40,407 nt of DNA, taken from CAYPHJ01 sp964410485 (GTDB lineage: Bacteria > Desulfobacterota > Binatia > UBA9968). Below the pieces are notes generated by a model, which made no database searches, was not told the origin of the DNA, and worked only from the letters and a program-made list of their open reading frames with translations. The stretch is from NCBI GenBank assembly GCA_964410485.1, contig CAYPHJ010000037.1, forward strand, positions 1-40,407. The letters run 5' to 3'. Every line of letters starts with the position of its first letter. Position 1 is the stretch's first letter. Position numbers and translations under genes: made by a program. Shown here piece after piece: positions 25,697-33,594 of this stretch.

Positions 25697-25729
25697 GTCA
25701 TTCTGAGGAGCGCCGCGACGAAGAATCTG
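25697..25729. repeat. Dispersed repeat GTCATTCTGAGGAGC...CGAAGAATCTG
   Basis: This 33-base element matches a sequence family (GTCATTCTGAG...GAAGAATCT) that recurs in intergenic regions of many environmental bacterial genomes, from general knowledge. Only one copy is seen in this window. Confidence 0.5.
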
Positions 25730-25831
25730 TTTTTGGCGAGATGGTCGAACACAAAACCGATCCTCGCGTTGCTCAGGGCTGGCGGGACTACGTGGATTGA
25801 TTTATTCTCGCGGTCTAGCGCTGCAGGCGAG

Positions 25832-26944
25832 TCAATTGAGTTGGATGACGTTCTTGATGCCGCTTGTCCGGCCCAGGAGGAGATCGCCGTATGCCTCCAT
25901 GGGGTAGCGACCGCTGATAAGCGCGCGCACTGCGTCGGGCCAGCGCTTGGAGAATACGCCGACATCACGGATCGCGGCCTCGAACGACTCACGCCCCGCA
26001 TTGACAGTTCCAAAGACTACCTGATTTTTCAGCACCAGATTGCGCATCACCAGATCAGTGTCCACCTCCACGGGGGCTTTTCTGCCCGGAACGCCGGTGA
26101 AGACAAAGATTCCGTTTGTGCCCAGATGTTTGATCATCTCGAATGAAAGGCGCGACGCGCCGGTCGCTTCGTAAACGAGATCAATATTGCCGATCCGTTC
26201 TGCCAGAGCTGCGACAGAATTGTTTTCGGCAGAAACATATTGGGCGCCGATCGATTTCACCAGGTCGGCACGCGGGTTGGGCAGGGTCTCGCGAGCGTAA
26301 ACGTACGTGTCAAAATCGTAGTTCACTAAAGCCATCGCTCCGAGCAGCCCTACCGGACCAGCGCCTAGCACCACGGCGCGCCGACAATGGGCTTCCGCCT
26401 TCCCCGGTATCACCGGGCAACTCCAAGGCAGCCGCTGCTGGACCTGCCAGACTTGCGTCAGAGCTTTTTCCGCAATCGTCAGCGGCTCGACAAGGACCGC
26501 GAAGTCACGCAACGACGGCGGCACGGGATTCATGTATTTTTCGTCATCGACAATGAACTGGGCCATAAAACCATGCTGCTCCTTGATGCCCCGCTCCTTG
26601 AAGTCTCCGGTGAAGCAAAAATCCTGTCGGTCGGAACGGCATGCCATGCAGTTCTCGTGCGGGCAAGGACGGCGCACTATCGGGACCACGAGATCGCCGA
26701 GTTTGACGCGAGAGACTACCGCTCCGACCTCAACGACTTCGCCCAAGCCTTCATGACCGATGATCAACTCGTCCGAGCCCGCCGGAGGCGTGCCGTACTC
26801 GAAAGCACAAATCTCTTTGTCTGTGCCGCAAACGCCGGCCTCTAACATACGCAATTTCACATCCGTTGGAGATGAAATCTTTGGCTCGGGATAATCGATG
26901 AGTCCGACCTCTCTTCTTTGTGGCGCAACGGCTATAGCTTTCAC
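25832..26944 (-). CDS. Zinc-dependent MDR dehydrogenase, glucose 1-dehydrogenase-like
   Basis: The medium-chain dehydrogenase fold begins VKAIAVAPQRREVGLIDYPE. Zn site residues are seen in AGVCGTDKEICAFEYG near 34 and GHEGLGEVVEVG near 63. A structural-zinc-like Cys cluster (RRPCPHENCMACRSDRQDFC) lies near 88-107. The NAD(P) motif VVLGAGPVGLLGAMALV lies near 178. The order resembles archaeal-type glucose dehydrogenases that oxidise aldoses with NAD(P)+. GTG 26944 is chosen because CCGGAGG lies 8 bases upstream. It overlaps the stop of the upstream zinc-finger gene (GTGA), so an anti-sigma-like protein and a dehydrogenase are translationally coupled. The sugar substrate is inferred. Confidence 0.82.
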   Translation of the reverse strand: MKAIAVAPQRREVGLIDYPEPKISSPTDVKLRMLEAGVCGTDKEICAFEYGTPPAGSDELIIGHEGLGEVVEVGAVVSRVKLGDLVVPIVRRPCPHENCMACRSDRQDFCFTGDFKERGIKEQHGFMAQFIVDDEKYMNPVPPSLRDFAVLVEPLTIAEKALTQVWQVQQRLPWSCPVIPGKAEAHCRRAVVLGAGPVGLLGAMALVNYDFDTYVYARETLPNPRADLVKSIGAQYVSAENNSVAALAERIGNIDLVYEATGASRLSFEMIKHLGTNGIFVFTGVPGRKAPVEVDTDLVMRNLVLKNQVVFGTVNAGRESFEAAIRDVGVFSKRWPDAVRALISGRYPMEAYGDLLLGRTSGIKNVIQLN

Positions 26945-27246
26945 TTCGTTTTCCTCCGGATTACTTTTTCGCGAGTCCAACCGCTGCGGTTTGCCAACTG
27001 AATTTGTCCTACAGGCCCTGCGGTCTGCCTCGAGAGGAACCTTTGGGTCAGCTCGACGGTTTTTCTGTAGGTGTTTAGAAACGCCTCACAATCGCGGCAC
27101 TGGCGCAAGTGATGGTCGAGCGCCGACTGGATGTCGCTACCTAGATTTCCGGTGAGATAATCACCAATTAAGGTGACCGCAGATTCGCATGTTTGTTCGC
27201 GTCGAGGTGCTTGAGCTTTGCTTTTCGTTTTATAGGTCACGGGCAT
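26941..27246 (-). CDS. zf-HC2 anti-sigma-factor-like small protein (copy 2)
   Basis: A 101-residue protein with the zinc-binding HHLRQCRDCEAFL motif (H-x3-C-x2-C) near residue 46 that defines zinc-containing anti-sigma factors. Basic ends flank it and there is no membrane helix. It is a clear paralogue of the protein at 27750-28034: both share an HLRxCxDCxxFLxTYxKTVExT core. Its stop overlaps the dehydrogenase start. It probably binds an ECF sigma factor, perhaps the damaged one encoded upstream. Confidence 0.75.
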   Translation of the reverse strand: MPVTYKTKSKAQAPRREQTCESAVTLIGDYLTGNLGSDIQSALDHHLRQCRDCEAFLNTYRKTVELTQRFLSRQTAGPVGQIQLANRSGWTREKVIRRKTK

Positions 27247-27347
27247 TGCTCCGGTTCAAGCGAATGCTTGCCATTGCCGGCCGGCGGACTGCTGTCGATC
27301 CTCTGTGCCTTCTAACCCCAGCAGGTTGCTGGAAACAGATTCGGGAT

Positions 27348-27437
27348 GCTTCGACAGTCTCAGCATGAACGGAAAATCCCTACTCATTTCAAGTTCCTCT
27401 CCGTTCGCCCTGAGGTTCTCGAAGGGTGAACGGAGAG
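27348..27437. repeat. Dispersed inverted repeat (CTTCGACAG...CTCAGCATGAACGG / CCGTTCGCCCTGAG...)
   Basis: GCTTCGACAGTCTCAGCATG and following AACGG (27348-27372) face CCGTTCGCCCTGAG...GAAGGGTGAACGG (27401-27433). The second half forms a hairpin, CTCTCCGTTC with GAACGGAGAG plus an inner CCCT/AGGG. Both halves belong to a repeat family common in many bacterial genomes, from general knowledge. It ends 4 bases before the stop of the gene at 27442 and may act as its terminator. Confidence 0.65.
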
Positions 27438-27441
27438 TTTT

Positions 27442-27693
27442 TCAGCTTCCCGCTAGAGGAACTGGCCTAACGCCCCACTCTCCGGAATTGGCGCTTGTCG
27501 CCAACTTTACAGGGGTAAACAATCGGGTAGTTCTGAGGTTGTACGACCTGATCATACTCTTGACGGCAGCAACGACCAGGTTGTCGTCATCGGTCAGCTT
27601 CGATAATTCTCCGATAATTTCCATCAGGTTCGTTCGAATCGGCGCAGGCTTCGTCCAGGCTGCCGCTTTCCGCTTTACTCGACTTCGTTTCAT
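27442..27693 (-). CDS. Small conserved-looking protein between two zinc-finger genes
   Basis: An 83-residue protein, basic at the start (MKRSRVKRKAAAWTKPAPIR), then a helical block NLMEIIGELSKLTDDDNLVV followed by AAVKSMIRSYNLRTTR. I do not recognise a named family, but the sequence reads as a real coding frame. ATG 27693 is chosen because GGAGGT lies just upstream. It sits in the sigma/anti-sigma gene string on the same strand and may be a small regulator or adaptor of that system. Confidence 0.55.
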   Translation of the reverse strand: MKRSRVKRKAAAWTKPAPIRTNLMEIIGELSKLTDDDNLVVAAVKSMIRSYNLRTTRLFTPVKLATSANSGEWGVRPVPLAGS

Positions 27694-27749
27694 CTTACCT
27701 CCATCTCGCCTTGGCTTCATCCCTTTAGATGAACGAACCGAGCAAAAGG

Positions 27750-28034
27750 TTACAGCGCGGCTCGGCCTCGCCGCGCGCGTTGGCGCAGAAAAGTAAGAAT
27801 GCTACTGCGCACCTTCGGCGGTATATCTTCTGCCTTGACGGATCGCGTGACTTCGACCGTCTTTTTGTAAGTACTGAGAAAACTGACGCAATCAGGACAA
27901 CCACGCAGGTGCTGATGAAAAGCGCGCTCGAGTCGAGGATCAGGCGAGCCATTGCAGTAGTCCAGCACCAGTTCCGTCAGTTCCTTACACGTCGTTTGGG
28001 TCTGCCGCTTTTTAGCCGTTTTGCGCGTTGCCAT
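27750..28034 (-). CDS. zf-HC2 anti-sigma factor (copy 1)
   Basis: A 94-residue cytoplasmic protein with CKELTELVLDYCNG, then FHQHLRGCPDCVSFLSTYKK: the H-x3-C-x2-C zinc motif of ZAS-type anti-sigma factors. It starts 11 bases after the stop of the ECF sigma gene, the usual sigma/anti-sigma pair arrangement. It would bind and silence the sigma factor, with release by oxidation of the Zn-Cys site in well-studied relatives. Its partner is frameshifted here. Confidence 0.8.
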   Translation of the reverse strand: MATRKTAKKRQTQTTCKELTELVLDYCNGSPDPRLERAFHQHLRGCPDCVSFLSTYKKTVEVTRSVKAEDIPPKVRSSILTFLRQRARRGRAAL

Positions 28035-28044
28035 GAACTCTTTC

Positions 28045-28739
28045 CTATGCAGCCGAGTAACCTAGCGTAACCGTCAGTCTACCACGTAGAAACAAGCGGG
28101 CGCGATGAAGCCGTGTCTTGACCGCCGGAACGGTCAGGTTCAACACGGCTGCGATTTGTCTATCCGAGAGATCTTCGAAATCGCTCAGCACGATTACGCT
28201 CTTATCAAGTGGTCTTAATTGGTTCAGGGCGTCAGCTAACAGCGCCTGCACTTCATGTTGTGCGTACCTCTCTTCTAACGTCTCGCTCCAATCGATTACG
28301 GGGCGGACGAGGTGGTGCCCGTCCTCTTCGATTTCGGCAGGTACTCTTCGTATTCCACTTCTCTTGGCTTTCTGGAGCTGCGGATTCTACCGAGAGCTGC
28401 GTTCACAGTGAGGCGATAAAGCCACGTGGAAAACTGCGCTGTTCCGCGGAAGCTCTTGGCTTTACGAAAAGCAGTCCAGAAGACATCCTGAATGACTTCT
28501 TCGGCATCTGCAACTTCACCCAGGATCTTTTGCGCAACGCCGTAGAGTCTGGACGAATAGAGATCGAAAATGGCTTCGAGCGCACGTTCGTCGCCGGTCT
28601 TGAGTCGAGCGATGAGTTCTGCTTCTTTCTTTTTCTTCACGTCAGAGAAGCGCGAAGAAAAAATCTTCCCCTGGGTTTCTTCCTTAGCATGGAGCCGATC
28701 CGTCGGGCCTTTTTGATCCGTACCAACTTGGACTGACAT
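28045..28739 (-). pseudogene. ECF RNA polymerase sigma factor, split by a one-base frameshift
   Basis: Region 2 is in one frame (DERALEAIFDLYSSRLYGVA, then GEVADAEEVIQDVFWTAFRK and STWLYRLTVNAAL). Region 4 is in another (LNQLRPLDKSVIVLSDFEDLSDRQIAAVLN, then VPAVKTRLHRAR). The frames join if one base is added at the AAA run at 28332-28334 (minus-strand CCGAAATCG). The reading then continues IEEDGHHLVRPVIDWSETLE into RYAQHEVQALL with no stop. ATG 28739 has AGGAGA upstream. Either the gene is dead or the missing A is a sequencing error in a homopolymer. Confidence 0.8.
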
Positions 28740-28779
28740 GATACTTTCTCCTGTCTTTCTCATCCTTCTAGACCATTGG

Positions 28780-29049
28780 CTATGGTTGGACTGCGTTTAA
28801 GAGCGCCTCGATGTACGGCGAGCAGTTAATGATCTTAAGCCCGGCATTCCGCAACTCCGCAAGTTTTCGCGCGACCTCGTCGTTCATGAACACGACGCCT
28901 GCCAAATCCAGCAAGATGATTTTTTTGCCATTACCTTGATATCGTTAGAACACTGCCTCCAGCTCCGCATACGACTTTTCGGTAAGCGTTCCATCCAAAC
29001 GTATGTAGACCGCGTGTCCATTGTTAGAATTTTCACTGATTCGCAGCAT
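28780..29049 (-). pseudogene. STAS-domain anti-anti-sigma-like protein interrupted by TAA
   Basis: Starts MLRISENSNNGHAVYIRLDG with GGAG upstream of ATG 29049, and runs to TAA at 28945-28947. The same frame then continues RYQGNGKKIILLDLAGVVFM and NDEVARKLAELRNAGLKIIN, ending at TAG 28780-28782. The whole 89 codons fit a STAS domain (strand-helix pattern with LDL and the VxFM loop). It lies just upstream of the sigma gene on the same strand. TAA is not a known recoding signal, so this is a nonsense mutation or a sequence error. Confidence 0.65.
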
Positions 29050-29172
29050 GAGTTTCTCCAAACGATCGGTAGTAGACTCCAATCCTCTGAGCACGGTGTA
29101 TGCCAGTAGCGTAACGACCTGAAATTTCGCGGATTCCCATACTACGGAAGATACTTGGCCAGAATCTGCCAC

Positions 29173-29205
29173 TGCGATATGTCGCGATCGTTGCGAAATA
29201 TCGCA
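29173..29205. promoter_or_regulatory. 13-bp inverted repeat between divergent genes (operator-like)
   Basis: TGCGATATGTCGC (29173-29185) and GCGAAATATCGCA (29193-29205) are complementary but for one position, with a 7-base spacer. It lies between the minus-strand STAS/sigma genes and the plus-strand GAF gene. It could be the binding site of a dimeric regulator, perhaps the original sigma-54-type activator whose fragment lies next to it. Confidence 0.55.
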
Positions 29206-29901
29206 ATGGGGAGTATGGAGGTTGTGGAGAAGATTGATTTAGGCGTTTAAATAGCGCTGCGAGAAGAAACACCTATTAGCGCGGTCGCGGTCGACCCAGC
29301 TTCTACGGTCGGCGCTCTAGAAAGAAGTGAAGAACGCCTTCGAACGCTCCTGGATATCAATAACGCCATCGTCACAAAGCTGACGCGTGACGAGCTGTTT
29401 CAGGCGATCTCGGAGGTTCTGTCTCGCGTGATCAAGTTTGACCGACTCGCGTTTTCCCTTTACGACGCCACGGCCGGTGCTTTGCGGATCGTGACCTATG
29501 CCGGACCCTATCGACGTAACGATTACAGTCCTATCGGCCGTGTCCTCGATCTCACGGATAGTCCCGCGGGCTGCGCCTTCTTGAATCAAAAACCACTGCT
29601 TCGCCGTGACCTCGCGCTCGAACGGCACAGTTCCTCTGAGGAGCGCGCCTACGGACACGGCTTCAGATCGCTATGCGCGCTGCCGCTCACCGTTCGCGGG
29701 AGAAGGATTGGAGCGATCACTGTTGGAAGTCTTGCGATCGGCCAGTACAGCGAAGCGGAAGCAGAGTTTCTGATGGACGTGGCAAAGCAGGTTGCGATTG
29801 CAGTCGACAACACGCATGGAGAAACTGGGCATCGAGAAGCAATTCTGATTGATTTTCCATCCCGGACAGCATACGGGTCTAACCAGAAACTTTGGAGGTG
29901 A
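29206..29901 (+). pseudogene. GAF-domain remnant of a sigma-54-dependent regulator
   Basis: The frame from ATG 29206/29215 meets TAA at 29248. It then continues as RTLLDINNAIVTKLTRDELF and RVIKFDRLAFSLYDATAG, a GAF sensor domain like that at the N-terminus of FhlA/HyfR-type activators. No ATG, GTG or TTG occurs between that stop and 29428. After AKQVAIAVDN (29807) the family should continue to a AAA+ domain, but here it ends after about 30 unrelated residues. So the ATPase and DNA-binding parts are lost. An intact GAF protein starting at GTG 29428 is possible but would lack the first helix. Confidence 0.65.
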
Positions 29902-29903
29902 GT

Positions 29904-30416
29904 ATGAAACTCCCTGACTTCCCAAACCCGCCGGCCGCTCTAGACCCGACTGTTACCTACCGAGAAAACATTATCGAGGCCGATTGCGAGTCGCTCGAAC
30001 GGATGCGCAAGGTCGCGAAGGTGCAAGGCTTCACCGTGCACTGCGACGAGGCCGAGCGCGTGGGCGGCGAACACACTGCGCCCTCCCCGCTCGGCTATTT
30101 TACGGCGGGGATCGGGTTTTGACTGCTCACCCAGATTGCCCGGTACGGGCACATGATGAAGGTAGTGGTCAATAAGGCGCGCGTCCATGTGACCATGCGC
30201 AACAAAACCGAAGGATCGGTTCTCCAGGGAACCGTAAAGGCGAGTTGTCTTGGAATCGAGACGCGCGTGGAGCTGGAATCGGACGAATCACCGGAGCGAA
30301 TCGCAACATTGATCCGAAACGCCGAGAATGGCTGTTTCACCATGCAGGCATTGCTGGAGCCGGTCCGCTTCACCAGCACCATAACCCTGAACGGCTCGCC
30401 GCTACCGGGGAGATAA
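29904..30416 (+). CDS. OsmC family protein with in-frame TGA at the reactive cysteine position (candidate selenoprotein)
   Basis: ATG 29904 follows GGAGGTGAGT. The frame runs 72 codons, has TGA at 30120-30122, and continues open for 97 codons to TAA 30414-30416. The second half (ARYGHMMKVVVNKARVHVTM, then TVKASCLGIETRVELESDES and NAENGCFTMQALL) is an OsmC fold. TGA falls after PSPLGYFTAGIGF, where OsmC/Ohr proteins have the peroxide-reactive Cys; the partner Cys is C144. With selenocysteine 73 the protein would be 170 residues, normal length. A SECIS-like hairpin follows. OsmC-like selenoproteins have been described from metagenomes, as far as I recall. A nonsense mutation is the alternative, and nearby genes are damaged. 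Confidence 0.6.
30120..30151 (+). promoter_or_regulatory. SECIS-like hairpin after the OsmC TGA
   Basis: TGCCC (30137-30141) pairs with GGGCA (30147-30151) around a GGTAC loop. The TGA-to-loop distance is 19 bases, against 18 in the formate dehydrogenase gene of this same window, and both loops begin GGT. The stem (5 bp) is shorter than that of the formate dehydrogenase gene. This supports recoding but does not prove it. Confidence 0.55.
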
Positions 30417-30674
30417 CTCGGATAAGATCTTGTAGTCGGCCGTAATTACCGTCAAGAACCCAGTCCTCCCCACCAACGCGTCGCGAACTAGACTTTGGAA
30501 CTCGGATTCATCTCTGGGTGTCCAGTCTGCCAACCAATACAAGGCATCCAGTTCCACGCGGGGCACTCCCCATGCCTTCTCTAACCGACCTGCAAAAGTA
30601 GTTCTTCCACAGCACGTCTTGCCGACAACAACAACTCGCGATCCCTCTTCTATGACTGAATCGCTCAGATTCAT
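30402..30674 (-). pseudogene. Truncated P-loop kinase (FlaR/adenylate-kinase-like)
   Basis: SRVVVVGKTCCGRTTFAGRL is a degenerate Walker A (family form G-x-SGSGKT) and VPRVELDALYWLADWTPRDE is the typical next block of small FlaR-like nucleotide kinases. The frame ends soon after (TADYKILSELSPR), where relatives have another 80-90 residues. The Lys-to-Arg change in the P-loop and the missing half suggest a dead gene. Its 3' end overlaps the OsmC gene by 15 bases, convergently. The start is uncertain. Confidence 0.6.
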
Positions 30675-30792
30675 TGCGCGATCGCAGAACCAGGTCGTTA
30701 AGCCGATCGGAGAACTAACTAACTCCTGGTTGATGCTCGCAAGCATGAGTTGGCCGCTTTGAAGAGCCTGCCGAGCTTGGCCAAACAGATGG

Positions 30793-31563
30793 TCAGGAGT
30801 TCAAAATCTCTATCACTTGAGGATGGAGAAGCTTGTTCGCCGCGACACAGGCGTTCCCTTGAGACGCTTCTGTCCCCGACCATGTCGTAATGACACCATT
30901 GGCCCCTCGAATAACAGGGATCAACGGGAGAATGTCCCACGGCTTCATAATAGGGTCAAGCATGATGTCCGCGCCGCCAGAGACAACCAATAGGTAGCCG
31001 TAACAATCTCCCCACGTGCGAAAAAGGTGTGTTTGCGCGAGTAACTGTTCGAAGCTTTCCCTTTTTTGATACTTGGCAATGCTTGCAACATCCGTAGTCA
31101 GGAGTATCGCTTCCGAGAGATGATGCACCTCTCGTACTTGCACGAGCCGGCCATTCACAATGGTTTCCCTGTTATTCCCAATGCACAACTGGTTAAGTAT
31201 GGGATTGTGGATCGCGCCCAAGATGGGTCTACCCGCATGGAGCAGGCCAATCAGAGTCCCGAACAGCGGGCAACCGCTCGCGAATGAAATGGTTCCATCG
31301 ATTGGATCCAGTGTCCAGACGAACTCCGCGGAGGCATTCTCCGTTCCAAATTCCTCTCCCAGTAGCCCATGGTTCGGGTACGTTTTCCGAATCAGGTCTC
31401 GCATGACAGCCTCGGCTTCTCGATCGGCTTGGGTTACGAGGGTTTTGTCTTGTTTGATTTCTACCGTGAGGCTCGCATTCGCAAAATACGATTTGATCAC
31501 TTCCCCACTCTTCTCCGCCAGAGTGTGGATAAATTCGGTAAATTCTCTTACCTGCATTGACAT
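30793..31563 (-). CDS. Inositol monophosphatase family protein, probable histidinol-phosphatase (HisN-like)
   Basis: An Mg-dependent phosphatase; HisN members remove phosphate from histidinol phosphate in histidine synthesis. The 256 residues match the family. Metal motifs are visible: LLGEEFGTEN near 68, WTLDPIDGTISFASGCPLFG near 83 and IMKPWDILPLIPVI near 206. Family substrate choice (inositol phosphate, PAP, histidinol phosphate) cannot be fixed from motif alone. No other his gene is in the window. It is intact amid damaged neighbours. Confidence 0.85.
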   Translation of the reverse strand: MSMQVREFTEFIHTLAEKSGEVIKSYFANASLTVEIKQDKTLVTQADREAEAVMRDLIRKTYPNHGLLGEEFGTENASAEFVWTLDPIDGTISFASGCPLFGTLIGLLHAGRPILGAIHNPILNQLCIGNNRETIVNGRLVQVREVHHLSEAILLTTDVASIAKYQKRESFEQLLAQTHLFRTWGDCYGYLLVVSGGADIMLDPIMKPWDILPLIPVIRGANGVITTWSGTEASQGNACVAANKLLHPQVIEILNS

Positions 31564-31619
31564 AGTTCAGTCATAGGAGTCCTTTAAACCACTCCACTGG
31601 AGTCCTCTCGCTCTAAACC

Positions 31620-31669
31620 AGCCGAGTATTAGCCCGCCTCGTGGGCCTCACCAATACTCTCCAACGGCT
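31620..31669 (-). terminator. Multi-segment hairpin after the peroxiredoxin gene
   Basis: Three nested arms pair: AGCCG/CGGCT (31620-31624 with 31665-31669), GAGTATT/AATACTC (31624-31630 with 31653-31659) and GCCC/GGGC (31632-31635 with 31643-31646). It starts at the peroxiredoxin stop. It may be a terminator; an attC-like origin was considered because of its shape, but core GTT/AAC boxes are missing. Confidence 0.45.
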
Positions 31670-32241
31670 CAATAAATCGGGTGAGCCTTGAGCCAATGGA
31701 TCACCTCTTCTGCGTTTCGATCCGGTGGAAACACCGGGTAAAACATGTGCTCAATGACTCCATCGCGGATCACAAGCGTAAGCCGTTTGAGAAGCCGCAT
31801 CGATTGGACTTCAAACGTCGGCAGGCGCATGACTCGGGAAAACTCACCTTGTGCGTCACTAAGCAGTGAAAAGGGCAGATGTAGACGCGCCGCGGCCTCT
31901 CGTTGATACTCGCTATCCTGTGTGCTCAACCCAAACAGTCGGACGCCAAGCTCTTGGAGTTCGCGGTGGTGATCGCGGAAGGCACATGATTGAGGAGTGC
32001 ACCCCCGAGCCCCGGGAATCAGATTCCAGCCGTCGGGCGGCTCTTGGTCAGGACGGCCGGTTCGAGGATAACAGTAAACAACCGTGCGATCGGCAAGAGC
32101 CGCCAGATCAACAAGGTCTCCGGTTGTCGAAGGAAGCACTATCCGTGCAAGGGCAAGACCGATCAAGTGTTTCGCCCTGCCGTCGTCCAACGGAATCGGT
32201 AGATCTGGAGGAAGCTTGAGGATGTCGTCACTCCGTGCCAT
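31669..32241 (-). CDS. Peroxiredoxin (AhpC/TSA or PrxQ-like)
   Basis: A thiol peroxidase that reduces hydroperoxides. ATG 32241 follows GGAGGT. The thioredoxin fold has RTVVYCYPRTG near 52 and the peroxidatic Cys in LIPGARGCTPQSCAFRDHH near 80; the second Cys, five residues later, is the PrxQ-type resolving position. FGLSTQDSEYQREAAARLHL and LPFSLLSDAQGEFSRVMRLP complete the family pattern. It is 190 residues. With the OsmC gene 1.5 kb away, it hints at a peroxide-defence theme for this region; they are not in one operon. Confidence 0.85.
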   Translation of the reverse strand: MARSDDILKLPPDLPIPLDDGRAKHLIGLALARIVLPSTTGDLVDLAALADRTVVYCYPRTGRPDQEPPDGWNLIPGARGCTPQSCAFRDHHRELQELGVRLFGLSTQDSEYQREAAARLHLPFSLLSDAQGEFSRVMRLPTFEVQSMRLLKRLTLVIRDGVIEHMFYPVFPPDRNAEEVIHWLKAHPIY

Positions 32242-32332
32242 TTCCGACCTCCGACGCAAGCGAGTAACTGGCCAGATGAACCGGAGAATAGTCCGCCATT
32301 CTAACCATTTTCAAGTGATACCTTTTCCATCC

Positions 32333-32944
32333 TTATAATGATAGCCGTCCATCTATACAGGTGACGGCGTAGCCGCCGATCTCAATTACGCCTCCAGATA
32401 CCCTTACGGCTACTTGCCCATCGCGGCCCACCTGCATTCCTTGACGGGCAGTGTATTGAAAACCAACTTCCTGCAGCTTCTCTGTATGCGCAAGGTATGC
32501 CGCCACGCTGGCATTGCCGCTTCCGCAAACCGGATCTTCGGGAATACCTTGCCCGGGAGCAAACGAGCGCACATGCAGGGCGGAGATCCCGTCGTGCGCA
32601 CGACCGAAGACTGTAAGCCCGGACGCCTGGAGCGATTCACTTAAATGCCCGAGAGCTGCCATCTCTGGCTTCAGAGCGGCTACTGAATCGGAGATGCCCA
32701 TATCGGCCACAATCCAGACAACACCGAGATCGATACGCAATGACGCCGTATCAATGCGAAGAGTTCCGAGCGCCGTCGCGAGCGCCTCTTTCTCATCTTC
32801 GCTCATAGAGGTAATCTTCGCGCTTGGTGCCTTGACGAAAATTCGGTTTCCAGCGCCTGTCTCTTCGATCGCAAAACTGGAAATCTCGAATAGGCACTCA
32901 TCTTCAATCATCAATTGCCCGTTTTGATTCACGTGGCGCGGCAC
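32333..32944 (-). pseudogene. PhzF family isomerase-like protein lacking its N-terminus
   Basis: The 203 residues hold the second half of PhzF: FAIEETGAGNRIFVKAPSAK, LGVVWIVADMGI, ALHVRSFAPGQGIPEDPVCG and SGNASVAAYLAHTEKL. Family members are 260-300 residues and carry the catalytic Glu in the missing first 70-80 residues. Upstream DNA on the same strand encodes a different protein fragment, with the junction near 32945-32950. The gene is thus a 5'-truncated, probably inactive copy. Confidence 0.7.
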
Positions 32945-32949
32945 GCTTT

Positions 32950-33403
32950 GATCGAAGAGTACCTTCCGTAGTTTTCTTCGACAACCTTCAGGGCTTCTGA
33001 AGGATCAAGGCCATCGATAAACTGCCAACGAGTAACCATCGCCGATAATTTTCCATTGAGTCCACTTGCCTCCGAGTTCAGGGAATCTACTTTCCCATTT
33101 CTCGAACCAGGCGTACTCAGCAACTAGAAAACGTTCCAGCGGAGTCTTGGCGGAGAGTACATCTCGACGAAGACGGGGAATAAAGTGAGCAAACGCTGCA
33201 GGCATCTGGTGGCGCTGGCTATCTGGGAGAGCCATACGCATGACCAGTGTGAGATCTTCCAAGAACTGCTGGATGAATAGGAAAAAGCTCTGTGTGTCCA
33301 GGAATAGCTGCGATCGAGTTCCTCGACCGCAAGCTGGTCGTCTGTCGCGGTGATAGTGGAGCGGAAACGCGCTCGCTATCCGCACAGCTTCGGCGTTTGC
33401 CAC
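32950..33403 (-). pseudogene. Hypothetical protein, probably frameshifted, fused to the PhzF fragment
   Basis: One frame (33403-33005) reads LTLVMRMALPDSQRHQMPAA, then FIPRLRRDVLSAKTPLERFL and AWFEKWESRFPELGGKWTQW, and stops. A second frame continues LSAMVTRWQFIDGLDPSEAL and KVVEENYGRYSSIKA until the PhzF junction. Both look like real coding sequence and could be one protein with a one-base shift near 33050. I do not recognise the family. The start (GTG 33403 or an internal ATG) is unclear. Confidence 0.35.
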
Positions 33404-33486
33404 GACCTCGGCGACGCTGGCGTGGTTGTCGAGGTGGTACTGAATTCACCTCAGGAGGCCGATGACGGGGCGATGGTCGGCGGTGG

Positions 33487-33512
33487 CGCTAAGCTGCGTC
33501 GGCAGCTTAGCG
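33487..33512. terminator. Perfect 11-bp hairpin
   Basis: CGCTAAGCTGC (33487-33497) and GCAGCTTAGCG (33502-33512) enclose GTCG. It lies downstream of the DUF2442 remnant on the minus strand. It may be its terminator or a left-over of an attC-type site; the core boxes needed for the latter are not clear. Confidence 0.4.
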
Positions 33513-33594
33513 GCGGGTTATGTGGCGGCGCTGGCAGTGCCCTTTGGAGACACACCCACCTCTCCGCCATAGCCTTGAGTGTAGAACTCGACCT

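Noticed and set aside
25655..26146. Plus-strand frame of 163 codons
   Set aside because: Mostly antisense to the dehydrogenase gene, and its start lies in a dispersed repeat.
28945..28947. In-frame TAA in the STAS gene as possible recoding
   Set aside because: TAA is not a known selenocysteine or pyrrolysine codon, and no recoding signal is seen. Nonsense mutation or error is simpler.
29248..29250. In-frame TAA in the GAF gene as recoding
   Set aside because: Same reason, and this gene is also truncated at its other end.
31620..31669. Nested hairpin considered as an eleventh attC
   Set aside because: No AAC/GTT core boxes at the ends. More likely a terminator for the peroxiredoxin gene.
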